Source: an uncultured Clostridia bacterium
GTDB taxonomy: Bacteria; Bacillota; Clostridia; Christensenellales; Borkfalkiaceae
NCBI GenBank assembly: GCA_944372565.1
Contig: CALVZR010000130.1
Coordinates: 1-15,005 of the forward strand
Direction of reading: 5' to 3'
Length of the DNA stretch: 15,005 nt
The position numbers and the translations under genes were made by a program. Below are positions 5,388-13,967 of the stretch, one piece after another (position 1 is the first letter of the stretch; every line of letters begins with the position of its first letter). The notes beneath the pieces are model-generated. The model was not told the origin of the DNA and did not search any database. It worked only from the letters and a program-made list of their open reading frames with translations.

Positions 5388-7127
5388 ATGAAGTTAAAAA
5401 GATGCAGTTTGATTCTGGCTCTGCTGATCGGACTTGGATCGGTTGCGCTGGGCGCCTGTAACAGGGACGGGGGCGTTACCATCGATACGTCCAGAACGCA
5501 ACTTTACGTGAGCTACTATAACGGCGGCTACGGAAACGAATGGCTGTATTCCGCCATAAGCCGTTTCGAAGCCATGTACGCGGATCGGGAATTCGAGCCG
5601 GGTACGGGCAAGAAGGGCGCGCAGATCGTCCCGATGCCCAGCAAGGAAACAGGCACGACGGTGTTCAACACCATGCGGGCGTCTTCCGCCGAAGTGTTCT
5701 TTACCGAAGGCGTTTACATGAGCGACTTCGTGAACGCGGGGATGGTCGCCGACATCACGGACGTCGTAACGGAAGATCTCACCGCCTACGGCGAGACCGA
5801 GAGCATAGAAGATAAACTCACGGACGCGCAGCAGGACTATTTCGGCGTTACGGAAAACGGCGAAACCCATTATTATATGGTGCCGCACTACCAGTCTTTC
5901 CGCGGGCTTGTTTACGACGTGGATCTCTTCGACGAAAACAGGCTGTTCATCGCCAAGAACGGCGCGCCCAGCGAGGCTTTGCAGGAGGGCGGCTCGTTTT
6001 CGGGAACCTACGCCTTCACCAACGAGGCGGGCGAGAAATCCGCGGGGCCGGACGGGAAATATGAAACGAGCGACGACGGCCTGCCCGCCACTTACGAAGA
6101 ATTTTACGCGCTCTGCGACCGCATGGGCGGGCGGGGCATCACGCCGGTGGCGTATGCCGGCGCGGTGCAGGTATATTACGACGACTTCCTCACCGCACTC
6201 GAAGCCGACGACGCCGGTCTGAACGACATGATGGCGAACTACAACTTTTCGGGCGAAGTCTCCTCGGTGATCGATCTTTCCACGATGTCGGCGGACGGTT
6301 CTTCCTACGAGCTGATGGATCCCTTTGCAATGACCAACCGCGACGGCTATCTGATGGCGCGGCTGGAAGGCAAATACAACGCCCTCAAATTCACCGAACG
6401 CCTGATCGAAGGAGGAAAGAACGGTCCGTATTTTTCCGCAGACTGTTTCAATTCCACCAGCCACATCGAAACGCAGAACAACTTCTTATACGGCAGATTC
6501 GGCGGGGATAAGAACATCGGCATCATCATCGAAGGGTGTTTCTGGGAAAACGAGGCCGATCCCACCTTCCGGAGCATGGAAAACCGCAACGGTCCGAACG
6601 CGGGCAGGTATGCGCGGCGTTTTGCCATCATGCCCTATCCGAAATCCACGGAGGATAAAATAGGCGAGCCGCTCACGCTGGTCGATTCCCTGATGAGCGC
6701 GGGCTTCATCAAGGCGGGGCTTTCGGAAGAAAAGACCGAGCTTGCGAAACTCTTTTTACAGTTTTTGAATACCGACGAATCGCTGCGGGAGTTCAACGTG
6801 CTCACGGGGGCGCCCAAATCGCTCGAATACGAACTCGAAGATTCGGATAAGGAACAGATCAGCTACTTCGGCAACAGCATTCTGGAAATGCGCAACGCGG
6901 AAAACGTGGATATCGTGTATCCCGCCTCTTCCAACGCCATTTACCGCTCCAACCCCGCGAACTTCTTCAGCGCCACGGAGTGGAACAGCGTGGTGAACGG
7001 CGTATCTTATTCCGACCCGCAGAAGATCATGAACGACCAGGGGAGAACGGCGCTCGAAATGTTCCTCGGCATTTCCAACCGCGTCACGCAGTCGGCGTGG
7101 AACAATTCTTACGGCAATTACTTTTAA
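5388..7127 (+). CDS. Sugar ABC transporter substrate-binding lipoprotein
   Basis: The 579-residue protein starts with a lipoprotein signal (MKLKRCSLILALLIGL) and the lipobox LGAC with Cys24 as the lipidated residue. It then has the pattern of an extracellular solute-binding protein of the CUT1 type: LYVSYYNGGYGNEWLYSAISRFEA near the start, a hinge-type FRGLVYDVDLFDEN, LPATYEEFYALCDRM in the middle and SLMSAGFIKAGLSEEKTELAKLFLQFL towards the end. It is longer than the usual 400-450 residues; part of the excess is an acidic loop (GPDGKYETSDDG) that looks like a calcium-binding loop. ATG 5388 is chosen because AAGGAG (5375-5380) lies 7 nt before it; ATG 5382 is only 1 nt away and GTG 5370 lies upstream of it. 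It is the first gene behind the invertible promoter and precedes two permeases by 12 bp. The ligand is probably an oligosaccharide, not identifiable here. Confidence 0.9.
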   Translation: MKLKRCSLILALLIGLGSVALGACNRDGGVTIDTSRTQLYVSYYNGGYGNEWLYSAISRFEAMYADREFEPGTGKKGAQIVPMPSKETGTTVFNTMRASSAEVFFTEGVYMSDFVNAGMVADITDVVTEDLTAYGETESIEDKLTDAQQDYFGVTENGETHYYMVPHYQSFRGLVYDVDLFDENRLFIAKNGAPSEALQEGGSFSGTYAFTNEAGEKSAGPDGKYETSDDGLPATYEEFYALCDRMGGRGITPVAYAGAVQVYYDDFLTALEADDAGLNDMMANYNFSGEVSSVIDLSTMSADGSSYELMDPFAMTNRDGYLMARLEGKYNALKFTERLIEGGKNGPYFSADCFNSTSHIETQNNFLYGRFGGDKNIGIIIEGCFWENEADPTFRSMENRNGPNAGRYARRFAIMPYPKSTEDKIGEPLTLVDSLMSAGFIKAGLSEEKTELAKLFLQFLNTDESLREFNVLTGAPKSLEYELEDSDKEQISYFGNSILEMRNAENVDIVYPASSNAIYRSNPANFFSATEWNSVVNGVSYSDPQKIMNDQGRTALEMFLGISNRVTQSAWNNSYGNYF

Positions 7128-7139
7128 ACGGAGAGATCC

Positions 7140-8072
7140 ATGACAAGCGCAAACGAAACCGGTTTATTAAAAAAACAGGCGCGGGCGGCGAAGTGGAAAT
7201 CCTACGTGTTTCCCACGGTCATGCTGGCGTATCCCGTCGTGCAGGTGCTGATCTTTTACTTCGGCGTGAACATCAACTCGCTCCTGCTGGCGTTCAAGCT
7301 CTACGACGACGCGGGGGGATATACCTGGGCGGGCTTTGAAAATTTCCGCACGGTGTTTTACGAACTGTTCCACGACCCCACGTTTTCGGCGGGCATACGC
7401 AATTCGCTGATCACGCTGGCCGTTTCGGTATTCATCACGACGCCGCTTTCCACGCTCTTTTCCTACTATGTGTACAAAAGATACCGCGGCGCGGAGTTTT
7501 TCAAGGTGATGCTCGTTCTGCCCATGATCACATCCACCCTCGTGATGGTGCTCACCTTCACGGGATTCGTGGACAGGTTCCTGCCGCAGTTCATGGAAAA
7601 GCATTTCGGCGTGAATATGGTCAACCTCGTTTCCAACACGAACACGCAGCTGTACGTGCTGCTCTTTTACGCCGTGCTGGTGGGATTCGGCTCCTCTTCG
7701 CTGCTCTATCTCGGCGCGATGAACGGAATTTCGCCCGAAATGATCGAGGCGGGCAAGATGGACGGCGTTACGCCTTTCCGCGAATTTATCCACCTCGTGG
7801 TGCCCTCGATATACGGCACGTTCGGCACGCTCATTATCGTGGCGGTGGCGGGGGTGTTCACCAACCAGCTCAATTTGTACAGCTTCTTCGGCACGGGAGC
7901 GCAGCCGCAGAATTCCACGATCGGGTATTACCTTTATACGCAGACGCAGGCGGCTTCGGTCGCGGGATATCCGCGGCTGGCGGCGATGGGCATCATCTTC
8001 ACGCTCATCGTGGCGCCCGTAACGCTGCTCGTGCGCTATATCATCAACAAATTCGACCCGATGGGGGAATGA
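7140..8072 (+). CDS. CUT1 sugar ABC transporter permease, first subunit
   Basis: The 310-residue membrane protein has about six hydrophobic segments, the first at about residues 21-41 (YVFPTVMLAYPVVQVLIFYF). The EAA loop that contacts the ATPase is at about 200-222 (EMIEAGKMDGVTPFREFIHLVVP). The order of genes and the length match the LacF/UgpA/MalF-like subunit. The ATG has a GGAGAG site 4-5 nt upstream. Its stop overlaps the ribosome binding region of the next permease, which suggests coupled translation. Confidence 0.93.
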   Translation: MTSANETGLLKKQARAAKWKSYVFPTVMLAYPVVQVLIFYFGVNINSLLLAFKLYDDAGGYTWAGFENFRTVFYELFHDPTFSAGIRNSLITLAVSVFITTPLSTLFSYYVYKRYRGAEFFKVMLVLPMITSTLVMVLTFTGFVDRFLPQFMEKHFGVNMVNLVSNTNTQLYVLLFYAVLVGFGSSSLLYLGAMNGISPEMIEAGKMDGVTPFREFIHLVVPSIYGTFGTLIIVAVAGVFTNQLNLYSFFGTGAQPQNSTIGYYLYTQTQAASVAGYPRLAAMGIIFTLIVAPVTLLVRYIINKFDPMGE

Positions 8073-8085
8073 GGAGGGATCCGGC

Positions 8086-8994
8086 TTGAAAACGATCGCG
8101 AAAAAAACAAAAAAAGACGTGCAGCCGCGCCCGAAATTTTCGGTGATGGCGGTCATCCTCCTCATCGGGCTCATCGTTTATACGATCTGCCTGCTCTCGC
8201 CTCTCCTTTACGGGCTGGTGACCTCGCTCAAAACCAACGAGGATTACACGCTCAATCCCACGGGATTCCCCAATCCGCTCTCGTTCTCGAACTACGCGAC
8301 GGCGTTCGAGGGGTTTTACGTAACGATCTACAACGCCGTCGGCATGCGGAACATCTATCTGGAAAGGATGATGCTCAATTCCCTGCTGTATGCGCTGGGG
8401 TGTTCGTTCATGAGCGTGGCGGTGCCCTGCCTTGCGGCGTACGTGGTAGCCAATTACAAGTATAAGATCTGCAACGTCATCTACGTGTTCGTCATCATCT
8501 CCATCATCCTGCCCATCGTGGGCTCGCTGCCCAGCGAACTGCAGCTCGCGCGGGCGCTCGGCCTGTACGATAACTTCTTCGGGCTGTGGATCATGAGCGG
8601 GCACATCCGCAGTATGTATTTTCTCATCCTGCACGCGACCTTCAAGGCATTCCCGAAGGATTACGCGGAGGCGGCGAAGATCGACGGCGGCGGACCATTC
8701 ACGGTGTTTTTCCGCATCATCCTGCCGCTCACGAAAACGGTGTTTTTCACCATCATGCTGATCAAGTTCATCGAATTCTGGAACGATTACCAGACGGCGC
8801 TCATCTACATGCCGTCCAATCCCACGCTCTCTTACGGGCTGTATCTGTTCCGCTTCAACACGAACACAGAATATGCAACCATGCCGATGACGCTCACCGG
8901 CTGCATGATCGTGTTCCTGCCCATCCTGGTCATCTTCCTTTGTTTCCGAAACAGGATCATCGGCAATCTGACCATCGGCGGGCTGAAAGGCTGA
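8086..8994 (+). CDS. CUT1 sugar ABC transporter permease, second subunit
   Basis: The 302-residue membrane protein starts at TTG 8086 with GGAGGG 7 nt upstream; this gives the normal basic N-terminus (MKTIAKKTKKDVQPRPKFSV) before the first membrane helix at about 20-43. The EAA loop is at about 193-214 (YAEAAKIDGGGPFTVFFRIILP), and the C-terminus (FRNRIIGNLTIGGLKG) is that of the LacG/UgpE/MalG-like subunit. It pairs with the permease before it. No ATPase gene follows, so energy must come from a shared MsmK-type ATPase elsewhere, which is common in this phylum. The TTG start may lower its translation. Confidence 0.93.
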   Translation: MKTIAKKTKKDVQPRPKFSVMAVILLIGLIVYTICLLSPLLYGLVTSLKTNEDYTLNPTGFPNPLSFSNYATAFEGFYVTIYNAVGMRNIYLERMMLNSLLYALGCSFMSVAVPCLAAYVVANYKYKICNVIYVFVIISIILPIVGSLPSELQLARALGLYDNFFGLWIMSGHIRSMYFLILHATFKAFPKDYAEAAKIDGGGPFTVFFRIILPLTKTVFFTIMLIKFIEFWNDYQTALIYMPSNPTLSYGLYLFRFNTNTEYATMPMTLTGCMIVFLPILVIFLCFRNRIIGNLTIGGLKG

Positions 8995-9022
8995 GTTTAT
9001 CCAAAAAAGGAGGAAAAATTTT

Positions 9023-12010
9023 ATGAGCAGAACCAAAAAAACGCTGATCGCCTGTCTGGCTGCGGTATTCCTGCTGGGGATCTCCGCCGCGGCGGCGCTC
9101 ACGTTCGCTTCGGAAACGGACGGCGTGAAAGGGCTGCCCGAAGGCATAGAGGCGGAGGTTACGAACGAACTTCCCGTGGGCACCGCGCTCGATTTCGGCG
9201 GAACGTACATCGTCGCGGGCGGGGAATCGCTCGACACTTCCGTGGAAACGACGTATCCCGACGGGCGGATCGTGTCTTCCAAACAGGTTTCCCTCGATAC
9301 GATGGGGATTTACGAGATCGCGCTGTACGGTTTTACGTCCGGCGGCGTATATACCGAACATACGCTGCGCGTTTACGCCTATAACGAAACGTTTTCGTTT
9401 GACGACGAGCTTTCCGAATCCCACTACGGCGAGCATAAAAACGCGCCCGGCGTTTACGGCGAGATCGTTTCCCTTTACGAGGGCGCTACCGCCACCTACG
9501 GCAAGGTGATCGATCTGAGCGGCTACACGGTGACCGACACGGTTTTCGAATGGCTGCCCATCGCGTCCACGGTGGGCGCGGGCGATTTCACCTATGTGGA
9601 ATTCACGTTTACCGACCTTTACGACGAAAATAATTTCTTCACCGTTTCGGGAAACTACCACCATATCTATAAGGAAACGTATTTCAAGGCGGCGGCGACC
9701 GACCAGGTGCTCAGCGGCTGGTATGCGGGCGGCTGGATCAACGTGGGCAACGAATACGGCTCCAACGCGCTTGTGAGCTTTTACAATACGCCGCGCTGGG
9801 GCGGCGCCATCGAGCGCGACAGCATGAAACTCCGCTACGACGCCGCGGCGAAAGCCGTGCACGTGGGGGACGTGTTCGTGATCGATTTCGACGATCCGTC
9901 GTACTTTTCCAACCTGTGGAACGGGTTCACGACGGGCGAATGCATCCTGTCCATGACGTGCGGCGGCTACGTTTCCGATAAACCCGCGCAGTTCATGTTC
10001 CGCTCCGTTGCGGGCGAAACCATGGACGGCACGCCCATCAAAGACGAAGACGCGCCGCAGATCACCGTCGATTTCGGCAGCTATACGGCAAGCACCATGC
10101 CCGCGGCCAAGGTGGGCAGTTCCTATCCCGTTCCCTCCGCCACCGTGTGGGACACCTTCAACGGCGTGCTGACGGCGGACGTTTCCGTATGGCTCAACTA
10201 CGGCAACACCGCGGCGTCGCAGGTCGCGGTGGAGAACGGGCGGTTTACGCCCACGCGCTCGGCGGTATATACCATCGTGTATGAAGCCGCCGACTATTCG
10301 GGCAAAACCGCCACCGTAACGGTGCCCGTCCGCGCGACGAACGACGTGGCGGACATCGTCGTCACGCTCCGAAACGACGCGCCCACGACCTGGCTTTTGG
10401 GCGAAGTGCTCTCGGTGCACGGCTACGGGATTTCCGGCGGCACGGGCGAATGCGAAACCGTCGTGACGATCGCCGCGCCCGACGGCACGGAAGAAGAGAT
10501 CTCTTCCGATACCGATTATATCCTCGATCAGAAAGGCACCTACCGCGTGACCTACATCGCCACCGACTATATCGGCAGCGTGGGGTATAACGCATACAGC
10601 TTTACGGTGAGCGAGGCGGGCGCGCCCATCTTCTACGACAAGGCCTCCCTGCCGCACTACTTCGTGGCGGGGGCGACGTACCGGCTACCCGAACTCGCGG
10701 CGTTCGATTACGCCTCCGGGAGCGCGGTGGCGGCGGACGTGAAGATCCGCGTGACCGAAAACGGAAGTACGCGCGTTCTCGAAAGCAACGAATACACGCC
10801 CGCGGGGAATACGGGGGAGGTCATCACCCTCGTTTACTTTGCGGAGAACGCCAACGGCGAAGGGCAGACCGCGGCGGCGAACATTCCCGTCGTGAACGCG
10901 GGCACGCCGAACGCCATCGATACCGCCGCGTATTTCGCGGGCACGGCGCAGGCCGCGCTCGTTGAGAACGGAGATATGCTCGTCGTCACCGCGAAAAACA
11001 GCGGCGATTATGTGCAGTATATCCTGCCCGTGCTTTCGGACGGCTTCTCGCTCGACATGCGGCCGTACGGGCTGGGCAACACGCTTTCCGACCTCACGCT
11101 CACGTTCGCGGATTCGGAAAACGAAAACATCCGCTACGATGTGAAACTCGTCAAAACCGATTCGGGTTCCGACCTCGTTTTGGGCGACGCGACGTATGCC
11201 GTGAACACCTCGCTGGTGAGCAGCCGCATGACCTTCGGCTACTCCGCGGCGGACAACGCGATCACGCTGGGCGACGTTTCCTATCCGCTGAGCGGGTTCG
11301 GCGGATTCCCGAGCGGCAAGGTATATGTAACGCTTTCCTTCGGGGAACTCACGGGGGATTACAGCCTCGAAGTGCTCTCCATGAACTCCCAGGTGTTCAA
11401 CACGCCGCTCGACGAGATCAAGCCCAAATTCAGCGTGCTCGGCGAATACGGCGGCGTGAAGGCACTCGGCAGCACGGTCACCGTGTATAAAGCGGTGGTC
11501 GCGGATATGTTCGATCCGGGCGTAACGGCGTATATGAGCGTTACGGACGCGAGCGGCGCTATCATGACCGCCGAGGACGGCACCCGCCTCGAAAGGGTGG
11601 ATATCGGCGGAGAATATCAGATCCGCTTAAATGATTACGGCTACTACCGCGTTTCCTACTACGCGGAGGACTGGAACGGCAACTTCGAGCGCAATTTCGG
11701 CTATCAGTTCATCGTGGAGGACAACGTGCGCCCGGTGATCTCGCTGGATTCCGGGAACATCAGGGGAAAGGTCGGCAGAACGGTCACCCTGCCCGAGGCT
11801 ACCGCCACAGATAACAGGACGAGCGCGGAAAACCTCACGATCAACGTGATCGTGATGCAGCCGGACGGCTACCTCGTGCGGGTGAAGCCCAACGATTCGG
11901 GCGAATACGTCTATTCGCCGCAGGCGGCGGGAACGTATGCCGTGCGCTATTACTGCATGGACGAGGCGGGCAACGGCGCGCTTGCGGAGATCTCGCTCGT
12001 CGTATCGTGA
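9023..12010 (+). CDS. Large secreted protein with Ig-like beta-sandwich domains
   Basis: The 995-residue protein has an export signal (KKTLIACLAAVFLLGISAAAAL, cleavage probably near TFA/SE). About 120-340 looks like a lectin-type or laminin-G-like sandwich (SFDDELSESHYGE ... FMFRSVAGET). It is followed by Ig-like modules at about 345-440, 444-532 and 535-627, a beta-rich stretch at about 633-800, and two further Ig-like modules at about 810-905 and 905-995. Modules end in the repeated pattern G-x-Y-x-V-x-Y-x-A/C-x-D (GTYRVTYIATDY, GYYRVSYYAEDWNGN, GTYAVRYYCMDEAGN). There is no LPXTG motif, no lipobox and no terminal membrane helix, so it is secreted or held by its partners. A strong AAGGAGG (9007-9013) precedes the ATG by 9 nt. 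Its place between the permeases and the DUF4838 gene suggests glycan binding; the target is unknown. Confidence 0.82.
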   Translation: MSRTKKTLIACLAAVFLLGISAAAALTFASETDGVKGLPEGIEAEVTNELPVGTALDFGGTYIVAGGESLDTSVETTYPDGRIVSSKQVSLDTMGIYEIALYGFTSGGVYTEHTLRVYAYNETFSFDDELSESHYGEHKNAPGVYGEIVSLYEGATATYGKVIDLSGYTVTDTVFEWLPIASTVGAGDFTYVEFTFTDLYDENNFFTVSGNYHHIYKETYFKAAATDQVLSGWYAGGWINVGNEYGSNALVSFYNTPRWGGAIERDSMKLRYDAAAKAVHVGDVFVIDFDDPSYFSNLWNGFTTGECILSMTCGGYVSDKPAQFMFRSVAGETMDGTPIKDEDAPQITVDFGSYTASTMPAAKVGSSYPVPSATVWDTFNGVLTADVSVWLNYGNTAASQVAVENGRFTPTRSAVYTIVYEAADYSGKTATVTVPVRATNDVADIVVTLRNDAPTTWLLGEVLSVHGYGISGGTGECETVVTIAAPDGTEEEISSDTDYILDQKGTYRVTYIATDYIGSVGYNAYSFTVSEAGAPIFYDKASLPHYFVAGATYRLPELAAFDYASGSAVAADVKIRVTENGSTRVLESNEYTPAGNTGEVITLVYFAENANGEGQTAAANIPVVNAGTPNAIDTAAYFAGTAQAALVENGDMLVVTAKNSGDYVQYILPVLSDGFSLDMRPYGLGNTLSDLTLTFADSENENIRYDVKLVKTDSGSDLVLGDATYAVNTSLVSSRMTFGYSAADNAITLGDVSYPLSGFGGFPSGKVYVTLSFGELTGDYSLEVLSMNSQVFNTPLDEIKPKFSVLGEYGGVKALGSTVTVYKAVVADMFDPGVTAYMSVTDASGAIMTAEDGTRLERVDIGGEYQIRLNDYGYYRVSYYAEDWNGNFERNFGYQFIVEDNVRPVISLDSGNIRGKVGRTVTLPEATATDNRTSAENLTINVIVMQPDGYLVRVKPNDSGEYVYSPQAAGTYAVRYYCMDEAGNGALAEISLVVS

Positions 12011-12027
12011 AAGGAGGGAAACAGAGC

Positions 12028-13911
12028 ATGAAAAAATATTTTACCAAAGCCGTCGCGCTGATCTTGTGCGTGTTCTGCCTGGGCTTTACCGCCTGCAGGA
12101 AGAACGGGGAGGACGAACTCAAATTCACCGATTACGCTTTCATCACCGAGAGCGCGAGCGATTACAAAATCGTCTATCCCGAAGGCTCGGATACTTCCGG
12201 GGCGGTATATAAAGCGGCGCGCGAACTGCAGAAATATCTCGAAACCGCTACGGGCGCGGTGCTGCCTATCGTAACCGATACGGGACTGTCATTTTCCGAG
12301 GACGGGCAATATCTTTCGGTGGGGCAGACCGCCCTTTTCGGCGGCGCGGACATCGAACTGAACGCCGACGAACTGCAAAGCAGCGGGCTGCGCATCAAAA
12401 CGGTGGGAAAAAGCATCTACATGACGGGCGCGCAGCAATACGGCACGCTGTACGCCGTGTATGAATTCCTGAACCGCGTGTTCGGCATGGAAACGTACGC
12501 CGCGGACGAAACGTATATCGATACCGGCGTTACCACCATCAAACTGCCCGATATGGACGTAACGGAAATCCCGTCGTTCAACTACCGCATCGGCAAATAC
12601 GGCGTTTATACGCCCGAATTCCGCGACCTCATGCGCGTACACTCCGAAGAGCGGTTCATCGCGCCCATCAACGGCACGCTGTATCACAACAGTTTCGTGG
12701 CGCTCCCGCCCGATACCTACCGCTCGGCGCACCCCGACTGGTATTCCACGGACGGGCTGCAGCTCTGCTATCTCGCGCACGGCAATCAGGCGGAATACGA
12801 CGCGCTCGTGGATACCGCTTCCTCCGTGCTGCTCGAATGGCTGCTCGCCAGCCCCAACGCGGGGAGCATCACCTTCACGCAAGAGGACTACGACACGTGG
12901 TGCGGCTGTTCGGAATGCGCGGCGAGCAAGGAAAAATACGGCGTGGACAGCGCCACCGCCATTCACTTCGTCAACGATCTCGCCGTGGCGACCAACGCGA
13001 AACTGCGCGATGCGGGCGACCCGCGCGAGGATATCATTTACTGGCTGTTCGCCTACAATAAAACGGAAACCCCTCCCGTGCGGCAGACCGAAAACGGCTA
13101 CGAGCCGATCGACGACGGCGTGGACATGCGCGAAAACAACATCGGCATCATCTACGCGCCCATCCTGATGGACTACACCAAGCCGATGACGCACGCGAAC
13201 AACGCGGGGTACAGGGATATTTTCGAACAGTGGTCGTCGATCACGGACAACGTGTATTTCTGGGGATACGACACCATTTTCGCCGATTATTTCAACGTGC
13301 ACAATACCTTCGGCACCATTCGGGAAAATTTGAAAGTCGCCAAGGAAAACAACGCCGTCGCCGCCATGCTGCAGGGCCAGCACGACCAGCGCGCGCTGAC
13401 GTGTTTCAACAACTTCAAAGTGTATCTCGCCGCCAAGTACGAATGGAACCTCGACGAGGATTATAACGAACTGTTCAACAACTTCTTCGATAACTACTTC
13501 AAAGACGCGTCCGAAACGATGAAGGAACTGTTCAATTCCCTCACGACGCACTGCGCGTGGTTTGCGGACGAATACAGCGTGTACGGGCAGGGCGGCATCA
13601 TCACGATTACGGAAAGGAACTTCCCCAAGGGCGCGATCGGCAACTGGATGGAACTGATCGACCGGGCGTTCCGCGATATCGAGAGCATGCGCATCAGCGA
13701 CCCCGAGGCGTACGAAACGGTGTATAACAGGATCAATCTGGAATCGCTCGCGTACCGCTATATGCTCATCGAGCTTTACGGCGCGGACTATCTGGACGGC
13801 GAACTGTATCAGATGAAATCCGATTTCCGCCGCGACTGCGGCAGGCTGGGCGTAACGCACTTCCGCGAACACAGGACGATAGACGGCCTGTGGAGCGAGT
13901 GGGGACTGTAA
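12028..13911 (+). CDS. DUF4838 lipoprotein, putative glycan-active surface protein
   Basis: The 627-residue protein has a signal peptide with FTAC as the lipobox (Cys23); Phe at -3 is a mild deviation. Residues about 45-180 look like the N-terminal domain also found before alpha-glucuronidase and family 20 hexosaminidase catalytic barrels (YKAARELQKYLETATG ... SIYMTGAQQYGTLYAVYEFL). About 185-480 is the DUF4838 core with ALPPDTYRSAHPDWYSTDG, the cysteine cluster WCGCSEC (292, 294, 297), NNIGIIYAPILMDYTKPM and WGYDTIF. Members of this family are found in polysaccharide loci and are suspected to be hydrolases, but I know of no established activity. ATG 12028 is chosen (AAGGAGG at 12011-12017, 10 nt away) over the GTG at 12007 that overlaps the previous stop. 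A truncated relative is at 2431-3006. Confidence 0.88.
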   Translation: MKKYFTKAVALILCVFCLGFTACRKNGEDELKFTDYAFITESASDYKIVYPEGSDTSGAVYKAARELQKYLETATGAVLPIVTDTGLSFSEDGQYLSVGQTALFGGADIELNADELQSSGLRIKTVGKSIYMTGAQQYGTLYAVYEFLNRVFGMETYAADETYIDTGVTTIKLPDMDVTEIPSFNYRIGKYGVYTPEFRDLMRVHSEERFIAPINGTLYHNSFVALPPDTYRSAHPDWYSTDGLQLCYLAHGNQAEYDALVDTASSVLLEWLLASPNAGSITFTQEDYDTWCGCSECAASKEKYGVDSATAIHFVNDLAVATNAKLRDAGDPREDIIYWLFAYNKTETPPVRQTENGYEPIDDGVDMRENNIGIIYAPILMDYTKPMTHANNAGYRDIFEQWSSITDNVYFWGYDTIFADYFNVHNTFGTIRENLKVAKENNAVAAMLQGQHDQRALTCFNNFKVYLAAKYEWNLDEDYNELFNNFFDNYFKDASETMKELFNSLTTHCAWFADEYSVYGQGGIITITERNFPKGAIGNWMELIDRAFRDIESMRISDPEAYETVYNRINLESLAYRYMLIELYGADYLDGELYQMKSDFRRDCGRLGVTHFREHRTIDGLWSEWGL

Positions 13912-13967
13912 TTTTCGGAAACGACCGCTTTCGGGCGGCGTGGAATAAAAAAAAGGAGGAGTAAAGG

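Noticed and set aside
5394..6464. 356-codon open frame on the minus strand
   Set aside because: It is a shadow of the substrate-binding protein gene, with Val/Arg/His-rich composition typical of antisense frames.
8957..10657. 566-codon open frame on the minus strand
   Set aside because: It is a GC-driven shadow of the Ig-like protein gene, rich in Arg, His and Gly, with no recognisable domain.
12289..13872. 527-codon open frame on the minus strand
   Set aside because: It lies entirely antisense to the DUF4838 gene, with biased composition and no domain.
13912..13967. Possible terminator between the DUF4838 and BIG2-like genes
   Set aside because: Only a 4-bp stem (CCGC/GCGG) with no T-tract after it; the next ribosome binding site follows closely.
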